A stretch of DNA of 59,990 bases from Curtobacterium sp. Leaf183. GTDB taxonomy: Bacteria > Actinomycetota > Actinomycetes > Actinomycetales > Microbacteriaceae. The position numbers and the translations under genes were made by a program. Positions 33,660-42,146 of this stretch are shown here, piece after piece (position 1 is the first letter of the stretch; each line of letters opens with the position of its first letter). Location: contig NZ_LMPO01000001.1 of the NCBI RefSeq assembly GCF_001424385.1, positions 1 to 59,990 on the forward strand, in the 5' to 3' direction. Below the pieces are notes generated by a model. The model saw only the letters and a list, made by a program, of their open reading frames with translations, was not told the origin of the DNA and searched no databases.

Positions 33660-35261
33660 GTGCCGCCGACCGCTCCCGCCGACGTGACCGCCCGCCCGAC
33701 GACAGCCGTCAGCGCCGTCGCCCGCTGGGAGCGCATCGCGATCGCGGTCCTGACCGCCGCGTTCGGGTGCTGGTTGCTCGCGTGGGCCCTCGTCCTTCCC
33801 ACGTTCCAGGCGCCCGACGAGACCGCCCACATCGACGCGGCGGTGCACCTGGCGATCGGCGACCCGTGGTCGGCACCCGGCGCGATGCACGTGCTGAACG
33901 CCGTGCAGGCCGCCGCGCAGCAACAGGCGACCGAGCCGCAGTCGTCGTGGTCGACGATGACCGAGCTGCTGCGTGAGCACCCCGGCGACTCGGCGACCGT
34001 CAACCAGATGACGCAGCACCCGCCGACCGCCTACCTGGTCGGTGCCGCCGTGCTCCGCGCGGCGCACTTCGGGGACCTCCGCTGGGACCACGCCGTGCTG
34101 GCGCTGCGGATCGCCGACGTCGTGGCGGTCACCCCGCTCGCGCTGCTGGCGTGGGCGTCCGTCCGTCGGGTCACCCGGTCCCCCCGGGCTGCGGTCCTCG
34201 GCGCGCTCGCGCTGTTCGCGACGCCGCAGCTGGCGTCCATCGCGGCGTCGGTGTCGAACGACGCACCGGTGATGCTGCTGACCGGCATCGTCGTCTGGCT
34301 CGCCACCCGGATCCTGACGGGCGACCTGCGCTGGCGGACCGTCCTCGGGCTCGGGGTCGCGGTCGGCGCCGCGATCTGGGTGAAGGGCACCGCGCTGCCG
34401 GCGATCCCGTTCGTCGCGCTCGTCGTGCTGGTGGCCGGTGCCGGGGTGCTCCCGCTCGCACGACGCCTGGTGCGCACGGTCGCCGCACTCGGGCTGGCCG
34501 CGGCGATCGGCGCGTGGTGGTGGCTCCACAACCTCGTCGCATACCACCGCCTGCAGCCGAACGGGTACGCCGCGATGCGCCCGCCGAAGGAGTTCCCACC
34601 CGGGGAGCACCCGACGCTGGGCCACTTCCTCGACGTCAGCTGGGGCACGCTCGCACGCACGTTCTGGGGCAGCCCGGGCATCAAGGCGCAGGTCACGATC
34701 GGCGACGTCTTCACGGCGGTGCTCACCGCCGTCGCGCTGCTGGTCGTGGTGGTGTTCGCGTTCCGCCGCGGCCCGGAGCTCCGCACCGTCGTCGTGCTGG
34801 CGGTGTTCCCCGCGCTGCTCATCGGCATCCAGACGTACACGAGCGCGCACGCGTACCTGACGACCACCGAGGTCGCCGCGACGCAGGGTCGATACTACTT
34901 CCCCGCGGTCGTGTGCCTGATCGTGGTGAGCGCCGTCGCATGGCGCCGGATCCCGCGGACCGGGGCGGGGCGACGGGTCCTGGCGGTCGTGCTCGCCGTC
35001 GCTGCACCCGTGGTGGGGCTGTACGGGCTGACCGTCGTCACCGCGTGGTTCTGGAACGCCGCTCGCGTCCCGCTGTCCGTCGCGGACGCCGAACGGTACG
35101 CGGCACTCGGACCCGTGCCCACCGCGGTGGTCGCCGTGCTGCTGGCCGTCGTCGTGGTCGGCATGGTCGCGGGGATCGTCGCGGTCGCGGTGGCGCCCGG
35201 GGACCGTCGCGCGGTCAGCGCGGTGACCGCATCCGGTTCGCCCGGGGTCAGCGCGCGGTGA
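33660..35261 (+). CDS. DUF2142-type polytopic membrane protein
   Basis: A 533-residue membrane protein with about twelve hydrophobic segments. After the first comes FQAPDETAHIDAAVHL, the DE-x-x-H motif also seen at 15,960 and 38,779, followed by a long outside loop ending MTQHPPTAYL. That layout is typical of DUF2142/GT-C proteins. The GTG start is fixed by the TAGGAT-N6-GTG promoter. Its last codons lie in the first of a set of 35-bp tandem repeats, so the C-terminus (SGSPGVSAR) is repeat-derived. Confidence 0.75.
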   Translation: MPPTAPADVTARPTTAVSAVARWERIAIAVLTAAFGCWLLAWALVLPTFQAPDETAHIDAAVHLAIGDPWSAPGAMHVLNAVQAAAQQQATEPQSSWSTMTELLREHPGDSATVNQMTQHPPTAYLVGAAVLRAAHFGDLRWDHAVLALRIADVVAVTPLALLAWASVRRVTRSPRAAVLGALALFATPQLASIAASVSNDAPVMLLTGIVVWLATRILTGDLRWRTVLGLGVAVGAAIWVKGTALPAIPFVALVVLVAGAGVLPLARRLVRTVAALGLAAAIGAWWWLHNLVAYHRLQPNGYAAMRPPKEFPPGEHPTLGHFLDVSWGTLARTFWGSPGIKAQVTIGDVFTAVLTAVALLVVVVFAFRRGPELRTVVVLAVFPALLIGIQTYTSAHAYLTTTEVAATQGRYYFPAVVCLIVVSAVAWRRIPRTGAGRRVLAVVLAVAAPVVGLYGLTVVTAWFWNAARVPLSVADAERYAALGPVPTAVVAVLLAVVVVGMVAGIVAVAVAPGDRRAVSAVTASGSPGVSAR

Positions 35262-35350
35262 CCTCGTCCGGTTCGCCCGGCTTCAGCGCGCGGTGACCTC
35301 GTCCGGTTCGCGCGGGGTCAGCGCGCGGTGACCTCGTCCGGCTCGTCGGC
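35216..35350. repeat. 35-bp tandem repeats spanning two convergent stop codons
   Basis: Units start at 35216 (degenerate), 35251, 35286 and 35321 (partial). Each full unit has the core TCAGCGCGCGGTGACC, which carries a TGA for the plus-strand gene and, as TCA, a stop for the minus-strand gene. The real stops use the first and last units, so 56 bp of repeat separate them. Confidence 0.93.
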
Positions 35351-36292
35351 CCGACGCCGCGCGAACCACGTCGGGGCCGAGGCGCAGAGCAGGAAGAGCG
35401 CGTCGACGGCCAGGCTCCACACGCGGGTGACCACCACGACCACCAGGGCGATCGGTCCGGGCATCACCAGGCCGAGCAGGAGCGCCTGCACGCCCTCACG
35501 GACGCCGAGCCCGCCGGGCGCGAAGACCGCGAGCATGCTGATGGCCGAGGCCATGCTGGCGGCACCGATGACGAACGCCGCGTCCGAGGTCTTCAGCGAC
35601 GGGTACACGGCGAGCGTGATGAAGTAGTACGCCGTGCCGGAGAACAGCGCCCCGACGACGTACAGCCCGGCACCACCGAGGACCGTCGCGATCCCCGGGG
35701 TGACGTCCTCGTCGAGGGGCTGGCGGCGCAGGACCCGCAATGCCGTGCTGACCAGGAACACGAACACCCTCGGCACCAGGCAGACGACGCACCCGACGAA
35801 CGCCACGATCATCAGCACGACGATCCACGGGTCGAGGGCGTGGGTCCTGGGGTCGACCAGCAGCAGGACGAGGGCCAGCGCCAGCGTGGCGGCGATCTGC
35901 AGGCCGCCCTCGAGCAGGCCGCTCACTCCGAGCCGCGCCTTCGAGACGCCGTGTCGTGAGGCGAAGTAGACCTTCCCGATGATCCAGGTGGCGGCTCCCG
36001 GGATGTAGCGGCCCATCCACGACTTGGCGTACACGGCGGTCAACGCGACGCCGCTGCCCCGCAGCCCGGTGGCGCCGAGTCGACGCAGCAGGAAGAACCA
36101 GATGCCGACGCCCCAGTACCGGAAGCCCAGGCTGATCACGGTCGCGACGGCGACCCACCACCAGTTCCAGCGGATGCCGGCGAGCTGGCTCCAGTCGACG
36201 CTGCGCACGTACAGGAACAGGAAGACCGCCAGCAGGACGTAGAACAGGACCGGCACGCCGCGGCGCAGGACCGCCCGTGTCCGCGGACTCAT
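35318..36292 (-). CDS. flippase-like membrane protein (UPF0104/AglD family)
   Basis: A 324-residue protein with eight or so membrane segments, matching the lysylphosphatidylglycerol-synthase-TM / UPF0104 family: SWMGRYIPGAATWIIGKVYF, a SGLLEGGLQIAATL segment and a late FAPGGLGVREGVQALLL. Members are proposed lipid or glycolipid translocators. ATG start overlapping the pyruvyl transferase stop by 4 bp (ATGA), so the two are coupled. The C-terminus TAR lies in the 35-bp repeat region. Confidence 0.85.
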   Translation of the reverse strand: MSPRTRAVLRRGVPVLFYVLLAVFLFLYVRSVDWSQLAGIRWNWWWVAVATVISLGFRYWGVGIWFFLLRRLGATGLRGSGVALTAVYAKSWMGRYIPGAATWIIGKVYFASRHGVSKARLGVSGLLEGGLQIAATLALALVLLLVDPRTHALDPWIVVLMIVAFVGCVVCLVPRVFVFLVSTALRVLRRQPLDEDVTPGIATVLGGAGLYVVGALFSGTAYYFITLAVYPSLKTSDAAFVIGAASMASAISMLAVFAPGGLGVREGVQALLLGLVMPGPIALVVVVVTRVWSLAVDALFLLCASAPTWFARRRADEPDEVTAR

Positions 36293-37512
36293 TGCAGGCC
36301 CCGGGTGCCCTGTGCGAAGTCGGTGTGCAGGGCGTCGCTCATCCGTGCGACCCCGGCGGCCAGGTCGGCGACGACCCGCTCGCGGTCCCGGTCGAGGGCG
36401 TCCAGGGTGGCGAGGACGTCCTCGACGAAGGTCGGGCTGAGTGCGTCCTCGATCGGGCGTGCGAAGCGCTGCATGCCGATCTGCTCGAAGAACAGTCGAC
36501 CCTTGTCGACGTAGTACAGCACCGTCGCGGGGACCCCGGCGATCGTGGCGACGATGGCGGAGTGCAGGCGGCTCGCGATGAACAGGCGGCTGCGCGACAT
36601 CAGCCCGGCGTACTCGGCCGGCGAGAATCTGTCGGCCTCGATGACGTGGGCCCGACCGGGCTCGCGCATGCCCGCGATGACCTCGCGCGCGAACGCGGCG
36701 TCGCCCTCAGAGGCCTCCATGTGCATCGGGTAGAACACGACGTCGGCGTCCCAGCGCTCGACGACCCGGTCGACCAGCTCCGTCAGGGCCTGCCGGTAGC
36801 GCTGCAGCTCGGCGGACTCGGCCTGCTGCCTGCGGAGGGCCTTCGGGATGAACCGGAACGGGATCCAGCCGCTGCGCTTGTAGTGGAACCAGCGGCGCAC
36901 GCCGATGCCGATCGACCCGTCGAGCCGCTCCGCGGTCAGGCCGGTGGTGCGCTCGAGCCGCTCGAGCACGTGCTGGTCCGGCGCGGTCACGGTGCCGACC
37001 ACCGCGGGGTCGAACGACGAGATGACCGGGGTCCGCACGCCCCAGGCGCGCAGCTTCTCGCGGGACTCGTCGTCGCGGACCAGGAACACCTCGGTCAGGT
37101 CGACCGTCGCCCGGATCAGGCGCTTGCTGATGCCGGCCGTCGTCGGACCGATCCCCTGGAAGGCGCCGACCAGGTGGCGGTTGGCGGCACGCAGCAGCAC
37201 GAGCTTGAGCAGCCAGTAGACCAGGCCGAGCTTGTTCGTGTAGTCCTTCAAGATCTCGCCGCCGCCCCAGAGCACCACGTCGGCGCTCCGCGCAGCACGC
37301 AGGAGTCGGAGCATGTCGCCGACGCCGGTGCTGTACGGCGACACGGGCAGGAACCGGATGCCGAACCACGCGGCGTCGCGCTCGGGGTACTGCGAGAGCG
37401 AGACGATCTCCGCGCCGGGCCAGCGGTGCCGGGCGAGTTCGATGTTGCCGGCGAGGATGGCGCGGTCCCCTCGGTTGTGCGGGGAATCGCTATTGTGGAT
37501 CAGAACTCGCAC
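36289..37512 (-). CDS. polysaccharide pyruvyl transferase family protein
   Basis: A 407-residue cytoplasmic enzyme. It starts VRVLIHNSDSPHNRGDRAIL, the family nucleotide-like loop, then VVLWGGGEILKDYTNK, FQGIGPTT, SRLFIASRLHSAIVATIAGVPATV with the conserved R-L-H, and VDKGRLFFEQIG. Relatives move a pyruvyl ketal from PEP to sugars of wall polymers, adding negative charge. The GTG at 37,512 has AGGAG 5 nt upstream; longer frames are unlikely. First gene of a two-gene unit with the flippase-like protein; divergent from the GT4 at 37,634. Confidence 0.85.
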   Translation of the reverse strand: MRVLIHNSDSPHNRGDRAILAGNIELARHRWPGAEIVSLSQYPERDAAWFGIRFLPVSPYSTGVGDMLRLLRAARSADVVLWGGGEILKDYTNKLGLVYWLLKLVLLRAANRHLVGAFQGIGPTTAGISKRLIRATVDLTEVFLVRDDESREKLRAWGVRTPVISSFDPAVVGTVTAPDQHVLERLERTTGLTAERLDGSIGIGVRRWFHYKRSGWIPFRFIPKALRRQQAESAELQRYRQALTELVDRVVERWDADVVFYPMHMEASEGDAAFAREVIAGMREPGRAHVIEADRFSPAEYAGLMSRSRLFIASRLHSAIVATIAGVPATVLYYVDKGRLFFEQIGMQRFARPIEDALSPTFVEDVLATLDALDRDRERVVADLAAGVARMSDALHTDFAQGTRGLQ

Positions 37513-37633
37513 GGGTCTCCTGCTCGGGGTCCGGTCCGTGTGTCGCCAGCCGTCCGGCGGGCGCCGCGGACCCCCAGCAGGGTACCAACGGCGGTCGTCC
37601 GCTCGCGACCGCACACCGCACCGGAGGAACACC

Positions 37634-38812
37634 ATGCCCGCTCCCGACCGTCGTCCGCGCGTGCTCGTGCTGGCGTCCACGTTCCCGGCCCGGGCCGACG
37701 ACGGGGTGCCCGCCTTCGTCCTCGACCTCGCCCGTCACGAGGCCCAGGAGTTCGACACCGCCGTGCTGACGCCGCGGGTACCGGACGCCGCCCGGTCCGA
37801 GGTCGTCGACGGCGTCCGCGTCGTGCGCTTCCCCTACTTCCCCCGGCGCTTCGAGGACCTGGCCGACGGCGCGATCCTCGACAACCTCGCGGAACGCCGC
37901 AGCCGCATCGTGCAGGTGCCGGCGTTGATGGCCGCCCAGTACGCGGCCGTCCGCCGCGCGGTCCGCTCGTTCCGCCCCGACGTCATCCACGCGCACTGGG
38001 CCATCCCGCAGGCCCTCGTGGCGACGCTCGCCGCGCCGGGTGTCCCGCTCGTCGTGACGACCCACGGCGGCGACGTCTACGCGCTCCGGGCCGCGCCGCT
38101 GGTCCGGCTGAAGCGGTGGGTGCTCGGTCGTGCCGCCCACGTCACCACGGTCAACGGCGAGATGCGCGAGCGTCTGACCAGCTGGGGCGTGCCGGAGACC
38201 AGGTCGAGCGTCGTCCCGATGGGCGTGGACCTCGAGCCCGCCGCGGCCGCCCGTACCCGCACCGTCCGGCAGCCCGGCCGCGTCGTCGCCGTCGGCCGCC
38301 TGGTCGAGAAGAAGGGCTTTGGCACCCTGCTCGAGGCCCTGCGCGGCATCGACGACGTCCCGTGGGAGCTCGTGGTGGTCGGCGACGGCCCGTACCGCAC
38401 CCGGCTGCAGGACCAGGCAGCCGGCCTGCCCGTGACCTTCCCGGGCCAGCGTGGCAAGACCGAGGTGCTCGACACGCTGGCGTCGGCCGAGGTCGTGGCG
38501 CTGCCGTCGGTCCCGGCGGCGAACGGCGACCAGGAGGGGCTGCCCGTCACGCTGCTCGAGGCAGCCGCCGTCGGCGCGGCCGTCGTGGCCAGCGACCTGC
38601 CCGGCATCCGGGACGTCGTCGAGCACGACGTCTCCGGTCTGCTCGTGCCCCCGGGCGACGTCGCGTCGCTGCGAGCGGCCCTCCGCCGGGCACTGACCGA
38701 CGACGAGGCCCGCGCGCGCTGGCAACAGGGCGCGACCGCCGCGGCGGCGGCGTTCTCCGGCGAGCGGATCGGCGAACGCTACCGCGCGGTGCTGCGCGAC
38801 GCCCTGCGCTGA
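37634..38812 (+). CDS. GT4 glycosyltransferase
   Basis: A 392-residue GT-B transferase: VLVLASTFPARADDGVPAFV at the start, IHAHWAIPQAL and VTTHGGDVY in the acceptor half, VVAVGRLVEKKGFGTLLEAL at the hinge, and PAANGDQEGLPVTLLEAAAVG in the donor half (Glu at the family position). This motif pattern is close to glucosyl- or GlcNAc-type GT4 enzymes. ATG start with GGAGGAA directly upstream. Its final 34 bp overlap the end of the convergent membrane protein gene. Confidence 0.88.
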   Translation: MPAPDRRPRVLVLASTFPARADDGVPAFVLDLARHEAQEFDTAVLTPRVPDAARSEVVDGVRVVRFPYFPRRFEDLADGAILDNLAERRSRIVQVPALMAAQYAAVRRAVRSFRPDVIHAHWAIPQALVATLAAPGVPLVVTTHGGDVYALRAAPLVRLKRWVLGRAAHVTTVNGEMRERLTSWGVPETRSSVVPMGVDLEPAAAARTRTVRQPGRVVAVGRLVEKKGFGTLLEALRGIDDVPWELVVVGDGPYRTRLQDQAAGLPVTFPGQRGKTEVLDTLASAEVVALPSVPAANGDQEGLPVTLLEAAAVGAAVVASDLPGIRDVVEHDVSGLLVPPGDVASLRAALRRALTDDEARARWQQGATAAAAAFSGERIGERYRAVLRDALR

Positions 38813-40224
38813 GCGGGGCCGCCCACCCGGCGTCCGCGACCCCGCCGGAGGTCCGGCACGGCGACGGCCAGCAGCGCCACCGCGAGCGCCACGAGCGACA
38901 CGACGAACGCCGTGCCCGCCACCAGGTCGGCGCCGGGGACCGACGGCAGCCCACCGAGGACGACGAGCGAGCGGTACGGCACGAGCGCGACGGCGGACCA
39001 CACGGTCAGGAGCACCCAGGAGGCCCGGCCCCAGGCCGCCAGGCCGCCGGCGACCAGCAGGGCGATCGGCAGCTGCACGGTCAGGACGTAGCGGTTGATG
39101 GTGCCACCGCCACCGGCCACGTAACGGATCTCGACGATCGTGAACAGCAGCGTCACGACCGCGAACATGGCGACGACCAGCGCGGCGGGCACGAACCCGT
39201 CCGACGACGGTCGGCGCCGGCCACGCAGCACCGCGTGCAGCAGGACGGCGACGGCGGCCAGGAACACGGGCACGAGCAGCAGCAGCCACGGCGTCGCGCT
39301 CAGCGGGTCGAGCGCACCGCGGAAGGCGCCGAAGATGCCCCGCCAGTAGTCGGGATCGGTGACGACCTGCAGGTCCGTCCGTTTCTCGCGCGGGACGTGC
39401 CCGGTCCAGGTCGTGGGGCGTCCGCTGAACGACCCGGTGAGCTCGTGGTTCCGGACCCAGAACCAGCCCGACGCGGCCCCGGCGGCCACGAGCGGCACGA
39501 GTGCGGCGACGACCCGCGCGGCCGCGCCCCGCAGGCGTCCGAGCCGGGTCCGGTGGGCCAGGGCGAACCCGACCACGACGGCCGCCAGCCAGATGCCGAA
39601 CGACAGGCGCGTGGTCATGCCGGCGGCACCGACGAGCGCCCCGGCGACGAGCAGGCGCGGCCCCACACCGCGGCGGATCGCGGACGCCGCGACCCCGCCC
39701 GCGAGTGCGCAGAGCACGGCGTAGAAGGCGTCGTTGTAGATCGACCCGCCCTGGACGACGACGATGCCGGTCAGCGCGGTGACCACCGCGACCGCGGAGG
39801 GCAGGCGGCGCATCGCCGGGAAGGCCCGGGACGCCGCCCAGGCGCACGCCAGCACGAGCGCGCCGGCGGCGACGACGCTGACCATGCGCCCGAGCATCGT
39901 GGCGAGCACCAGGTGTCCGGCGTCCCAGGCCGGGCCGACCACCGGGGCGAGCACCAGGTAGAACAGCGGCGGGTGCTGTGCGACCCACTGCACCGGCGGA
40001 TGCGCACCGAACGGCGCCGTGTACCGCAACCCGTCCGCGAACCGGGGCAGGTGTCCGTGCCAGACCTGGAGCGCGTAGTCGATGTGCGCCGGCTCGTCGG
40101 CACTGCCGAGCGGGTCGGTCGTGAAGGCGCGCGCGACGGACGCCGCCATCACCACGACGACGGCCAGGAGGACGGTCGGCGTGGCCCAGTCGTGTCGCTG
40201 CAGGCGGCTCAGGAAGCGCGGCAC
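38779..40224 (-). CDS. DUF2142-type polytopic membrane protein
   Basis: A 481-residue membrane protein with about eleven hydrophobic segments. SADEPAHIDYALQVWHG after the first segment and QWVAQHPPLFYLVLAP later are DUF2142/GT-C features shared with 15,960 and 33,660. The GTG at 40,224 lies 9 bp after the ugd stop; a CTG overlapping that stop (40,236) is in frame but has only a weak ribosome site. The last 11 residues overlap the convergent GT4 gene. Likely co-transcribed with ugd, so a uronic-acid-containing glycan could be its substrate (inference). Confidence 0.75.
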   Translation of the reverse strand: MPRFLSRLQRHDWATPTVLLAVVVVMAASVARAFTTDPLGSADEPAHIDYALQVWHGHLPRFADGLRYTAPFGAHPPVQWVAQHPPLFYLVLAPVVGPAWDAGHLVLATMLGRMVSVVAAGALVLACAWAASRAFPAMRRLPSAVAVVTALTGIVVVQGGSIYNDAFYAVLCALAGGVAASAIRRGVGPRLLVAGALVGAAGMTTRLSFGIWLAAVVVGFALAHRTRLGRLRGAAARVVAALVPLVAAGAASGWFWVRNHELTGSFSGRPTTWTGHVPREKRTDLQVVTDPDYWRGIFGAFRGALDPLSATPWLLLLVPVFLAAVAVLLHAVLRGRRRPSSDGFVPAALVVAMFAVVTLLFTIVEIRYVAGGGGTINRYVLTVQLPIALLVAGGLAAWGRASWVLLTVWSAVALVPYRSLVVLGGLPSVPGADLVAGTAFVVSLVALAVALLAVAVPDLRRGRGRRVGGPAQRRASRSTAR

Positions 40225-40232
40225 CTGGATGC

Positions 40233-41540
40233 TCAGCGCCCCATGCCGCGCACCGTGAAGCCGGCGGCCGTCCAGGCGTCGCGGTCGAGGCAGTTCCGCC
40301 CGTCGACGACCACGGGACGGGCGACGAGTCCGGCGACCCGGGCCGGGTCGAGCGTGCGGAACTCGTTCCACTCGGTCAGCACGAGCACCAGGTCGGCATC
40401 GCGGACCGCAGCGTCGGCGGAGTCGACGTAGGTGAGCTCGGGACGGATGCGCGCCGCGGTGCCGTTGGCCTGGGGGTCGTACGCGCTGACCGTGGCGCCG
40501 AGTTCGACCAGGCGGGCGGCGATGTCGAGCGCGGGTGAGTCGCGGACGTCGTCGGAGTTCGGCTTGAACGCCAGGCCGAGCACCCCCACGCGCTTGCCCG
40601 CGACCGCACCCTCGAGCAGCTCCTGGGCGAGGGTGACCACGTGGGCGCGGCGGCGCAGGTTGATCGCGTCGACGTCGGCCAGGAAGTCGAGCGACTCCCC
40701 CACGCCGAGCTCGGTCGCCCGCGCCTGGAACGCGCGGATGTCCTTGGGCAGGCAGCCGCCGCCGAAGCCGAGTCCGGCGTTCAGGAACTTCCGCCCGATG
40801 CGCTCGTCGTGCCCGATGGCGTCGGCGAGCGCCGTGACGTCGGCTCCGACGACCTCGGCGATCTCGGCCATCGCGTTGATGAACGAGATCTTCGTGGCGA
40901 GGAACGCGTTCGCGCTGACCTTGACGAGTTCGGCGGTCGCCAGGTCGACGACCAGGCGCGGGGTGCCGTCGGCGAGCGTGGTCGCGTAGACCTCGTCGAG
41001 TGCGGCGACGGCGGCGTCGCCCGCGGCACCGGACGGCACGCCGTACACGAGCCGGTCGGGTGAGATCGTGTCCTGCACCGCGAAGCCCTCGCGCAGGAAC
41101 TCCGGGTTCCAGACCAGCGTCGCGCCGGGCACCGACTCGGACACCGACGCCGCGAGTCGCGCGGCGGTCCCAACGGGGACGGTGGACTTGCCGACGACGA
41201 AGTCGCCGTCGGACAGGTGCGGCACCAGCCCGGCGACCGCGGCGTCGACGTAGGTCAGGTCGGCGGCACCGGTGGGGCCCTGCGGGGTGCCGACGGCCAG
41301 GAAGTGGACACGGGACCCGGCGACCGCGGCCATGTCGGTGGTGAACCGGATGCGGCCGGAGGCGATCGCCTCGGCGAGGATCTCGGGGAGTCCGGGTTCG
41401 AAGAACGGTGCGTCGCCCGCGGCGAGCCGTTCGATCTTGACGGGGTCGACGTCGACGGCGACGACGTCGTGTCCGAGCTTGGCCATGGAGGCGGCGTGCA
41501 CGGCACCGAGGTACCCGCAGCCGATGACGGAGATCTTCAC
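40233..41540 (-). CDS. ugd: UDP-glucose 6-dehydrogenase
   Basis: Ugd oxidises UDP-glucose to UDP-glucuronate with two NAD. 435 residues: the NAD loop GCGYLGAVHA, EPGLPEIL, TPQGPTGAADLTYV, VGKSTVPVGT, NPEFLREG and the catalytic Cys at 263 in GFGGGCLPKD, then FKPNSDDVRDSPA. All active-site features are present. GTG start with a TAGCGT box 6 nt upstream. It supplies an acidic sugar for the surface glycan and is followed by a membrane transferase-like gene. Confidence 0.96.
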   Translation of the reverse strand: MKISVIGCGYLGAVHAASMAKLGHDVVAVDVDPVKIERLAAGDAPFFEPGLPEILAEAIASGRIRFTTDMAAVAGSRVHFLAVGTPQGPTGAADLTYVDAAVAGLVPHLSDGDFVVGKSTVPVGTAARLAASVSESVPGATLVWNPEFLREGFAVQDTISPDRLVYGVPSGAAGDAAVAALDEVYATTLADGTPRLVVDLATAELVKVSANAFLATKISFINAMAEIAEVVGADVTALADAIGHDERIGRKFLNAGLGFGGGCLPKDIRAFQARATELGVGESLDFLADVDAINLRRRAHVVTLAQELLEGAVAGKRVGVLGLAFKPNSDDVRDSPALDIAARLVELGATVSAYDPQANGTAARIRPELTYVDSADAAVRDADLVLVLTEWNEFRTLDPARVAGLVARPVVVDGRNCLDRDAWTAAGFTVRGMGR

Positions 41541-41546
41541 GCCACG

Positions 41547-41552
41547 ACGCTA
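41547..41552 (-). promoter_or_regulatory. -10 box (TAGCGT) of ugd, leaderless
   Basis: TAGCGT on the minus strand stands 6 nt before the ugd GTG. Confidence 0.55.
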
Positions 41553-41587
41553 CCGGTTCCTGAACGAACTTCCACCGAGTGCGATGC

Positions 41588-42142
41588 TCACGACCGGTGG
41601 TGGACGTCCCCCCACGGCGGACGGTCCGGACCGCCGACGATCTCGTCCCAGTCGGGCTCCCGGTGCCGGCGACGGGCCTCGTACGTCTCGACCAGGTCGT
41701 GCAGGACCGCGACGACCAGGTCGGCGTGCGGCACGTCGGCGAGCACCACGGCCGGGTCGTCGCCCGGGAAAACCAGGACGTCGCCGGAGCGGAACACCCC
41801 CTGCAGGCCACGGCGGCGCACCGTGACGTCGTACCCCCGCGAGTGCAGCAGCTCCTGCCGCGTGCGCGTGCCGAGTCCGCGCACGACGACGAGCCGCCGC
41901 GTGGTCACCACGTAGCGATGCGTCAGCCACCGCACGAACGGGACGAGTCCGCCGAACAGCACGAGCACGACGACGAGCACCGCGATGACGACGTTCACCC
42001 ACGCCAGCTGCGCCTGGAACACCCCGAAGCCGAACCCGCCGGCGGCGGCCACAAGCACGACGAACACCGCTGGTCGCACCAGGCTCCGAGCGTGTGGCCG
42101 GAGGCGTGCGACCACGCGTTCCGGCAGTGGCTCGGCGGTCAT
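41588..42142 (-). CDS. PH-domain membrane protein
   Basis: A 184-residue protein with two membrane segments (about 22-40 and 48-68), then a bacterial PH-like domain (HRYVVTTRRLVVVRG, SRGYDVTVRRRGLQGVFRSGDVLVFP). Proteins of this kind often lie next to birA in Microbacteriaceae; function unknown. The ATG at 42,142 is 4 bp past the birA stop; an ATG at 42,154 overlapping birA would add four residues. Neither has a strong ribosome site, so translation is probably coupled to birA. Confidence 0.8.
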   Translation of the reverse strand: MTAEPLPERVVARLRPHARSLVRPAVFVVLVAAAGGFGFGVFQAQLAWVNVVIAVLVVVLVLFGGLVPFVRWLTHRYVVTTRRLVVVRGLGTRTRQELLHSRGYDVTVRRRGLQGVFRSGDVLVFPGDDPAVVLADVPHADLVVAVLHDLVETYEARRRHREPDWDEIVGGPDRPPWGDVHHRS

Positions 42143-42146
42143 GGCG

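Noticed and set aside
36277..40431. Plus-strand open frame of about 1,380 codons
   Set aside because: It crosses several well-supported genes in wrong frames, and its composition is Arg/Gly/Pro/Asp-rich without motifs.
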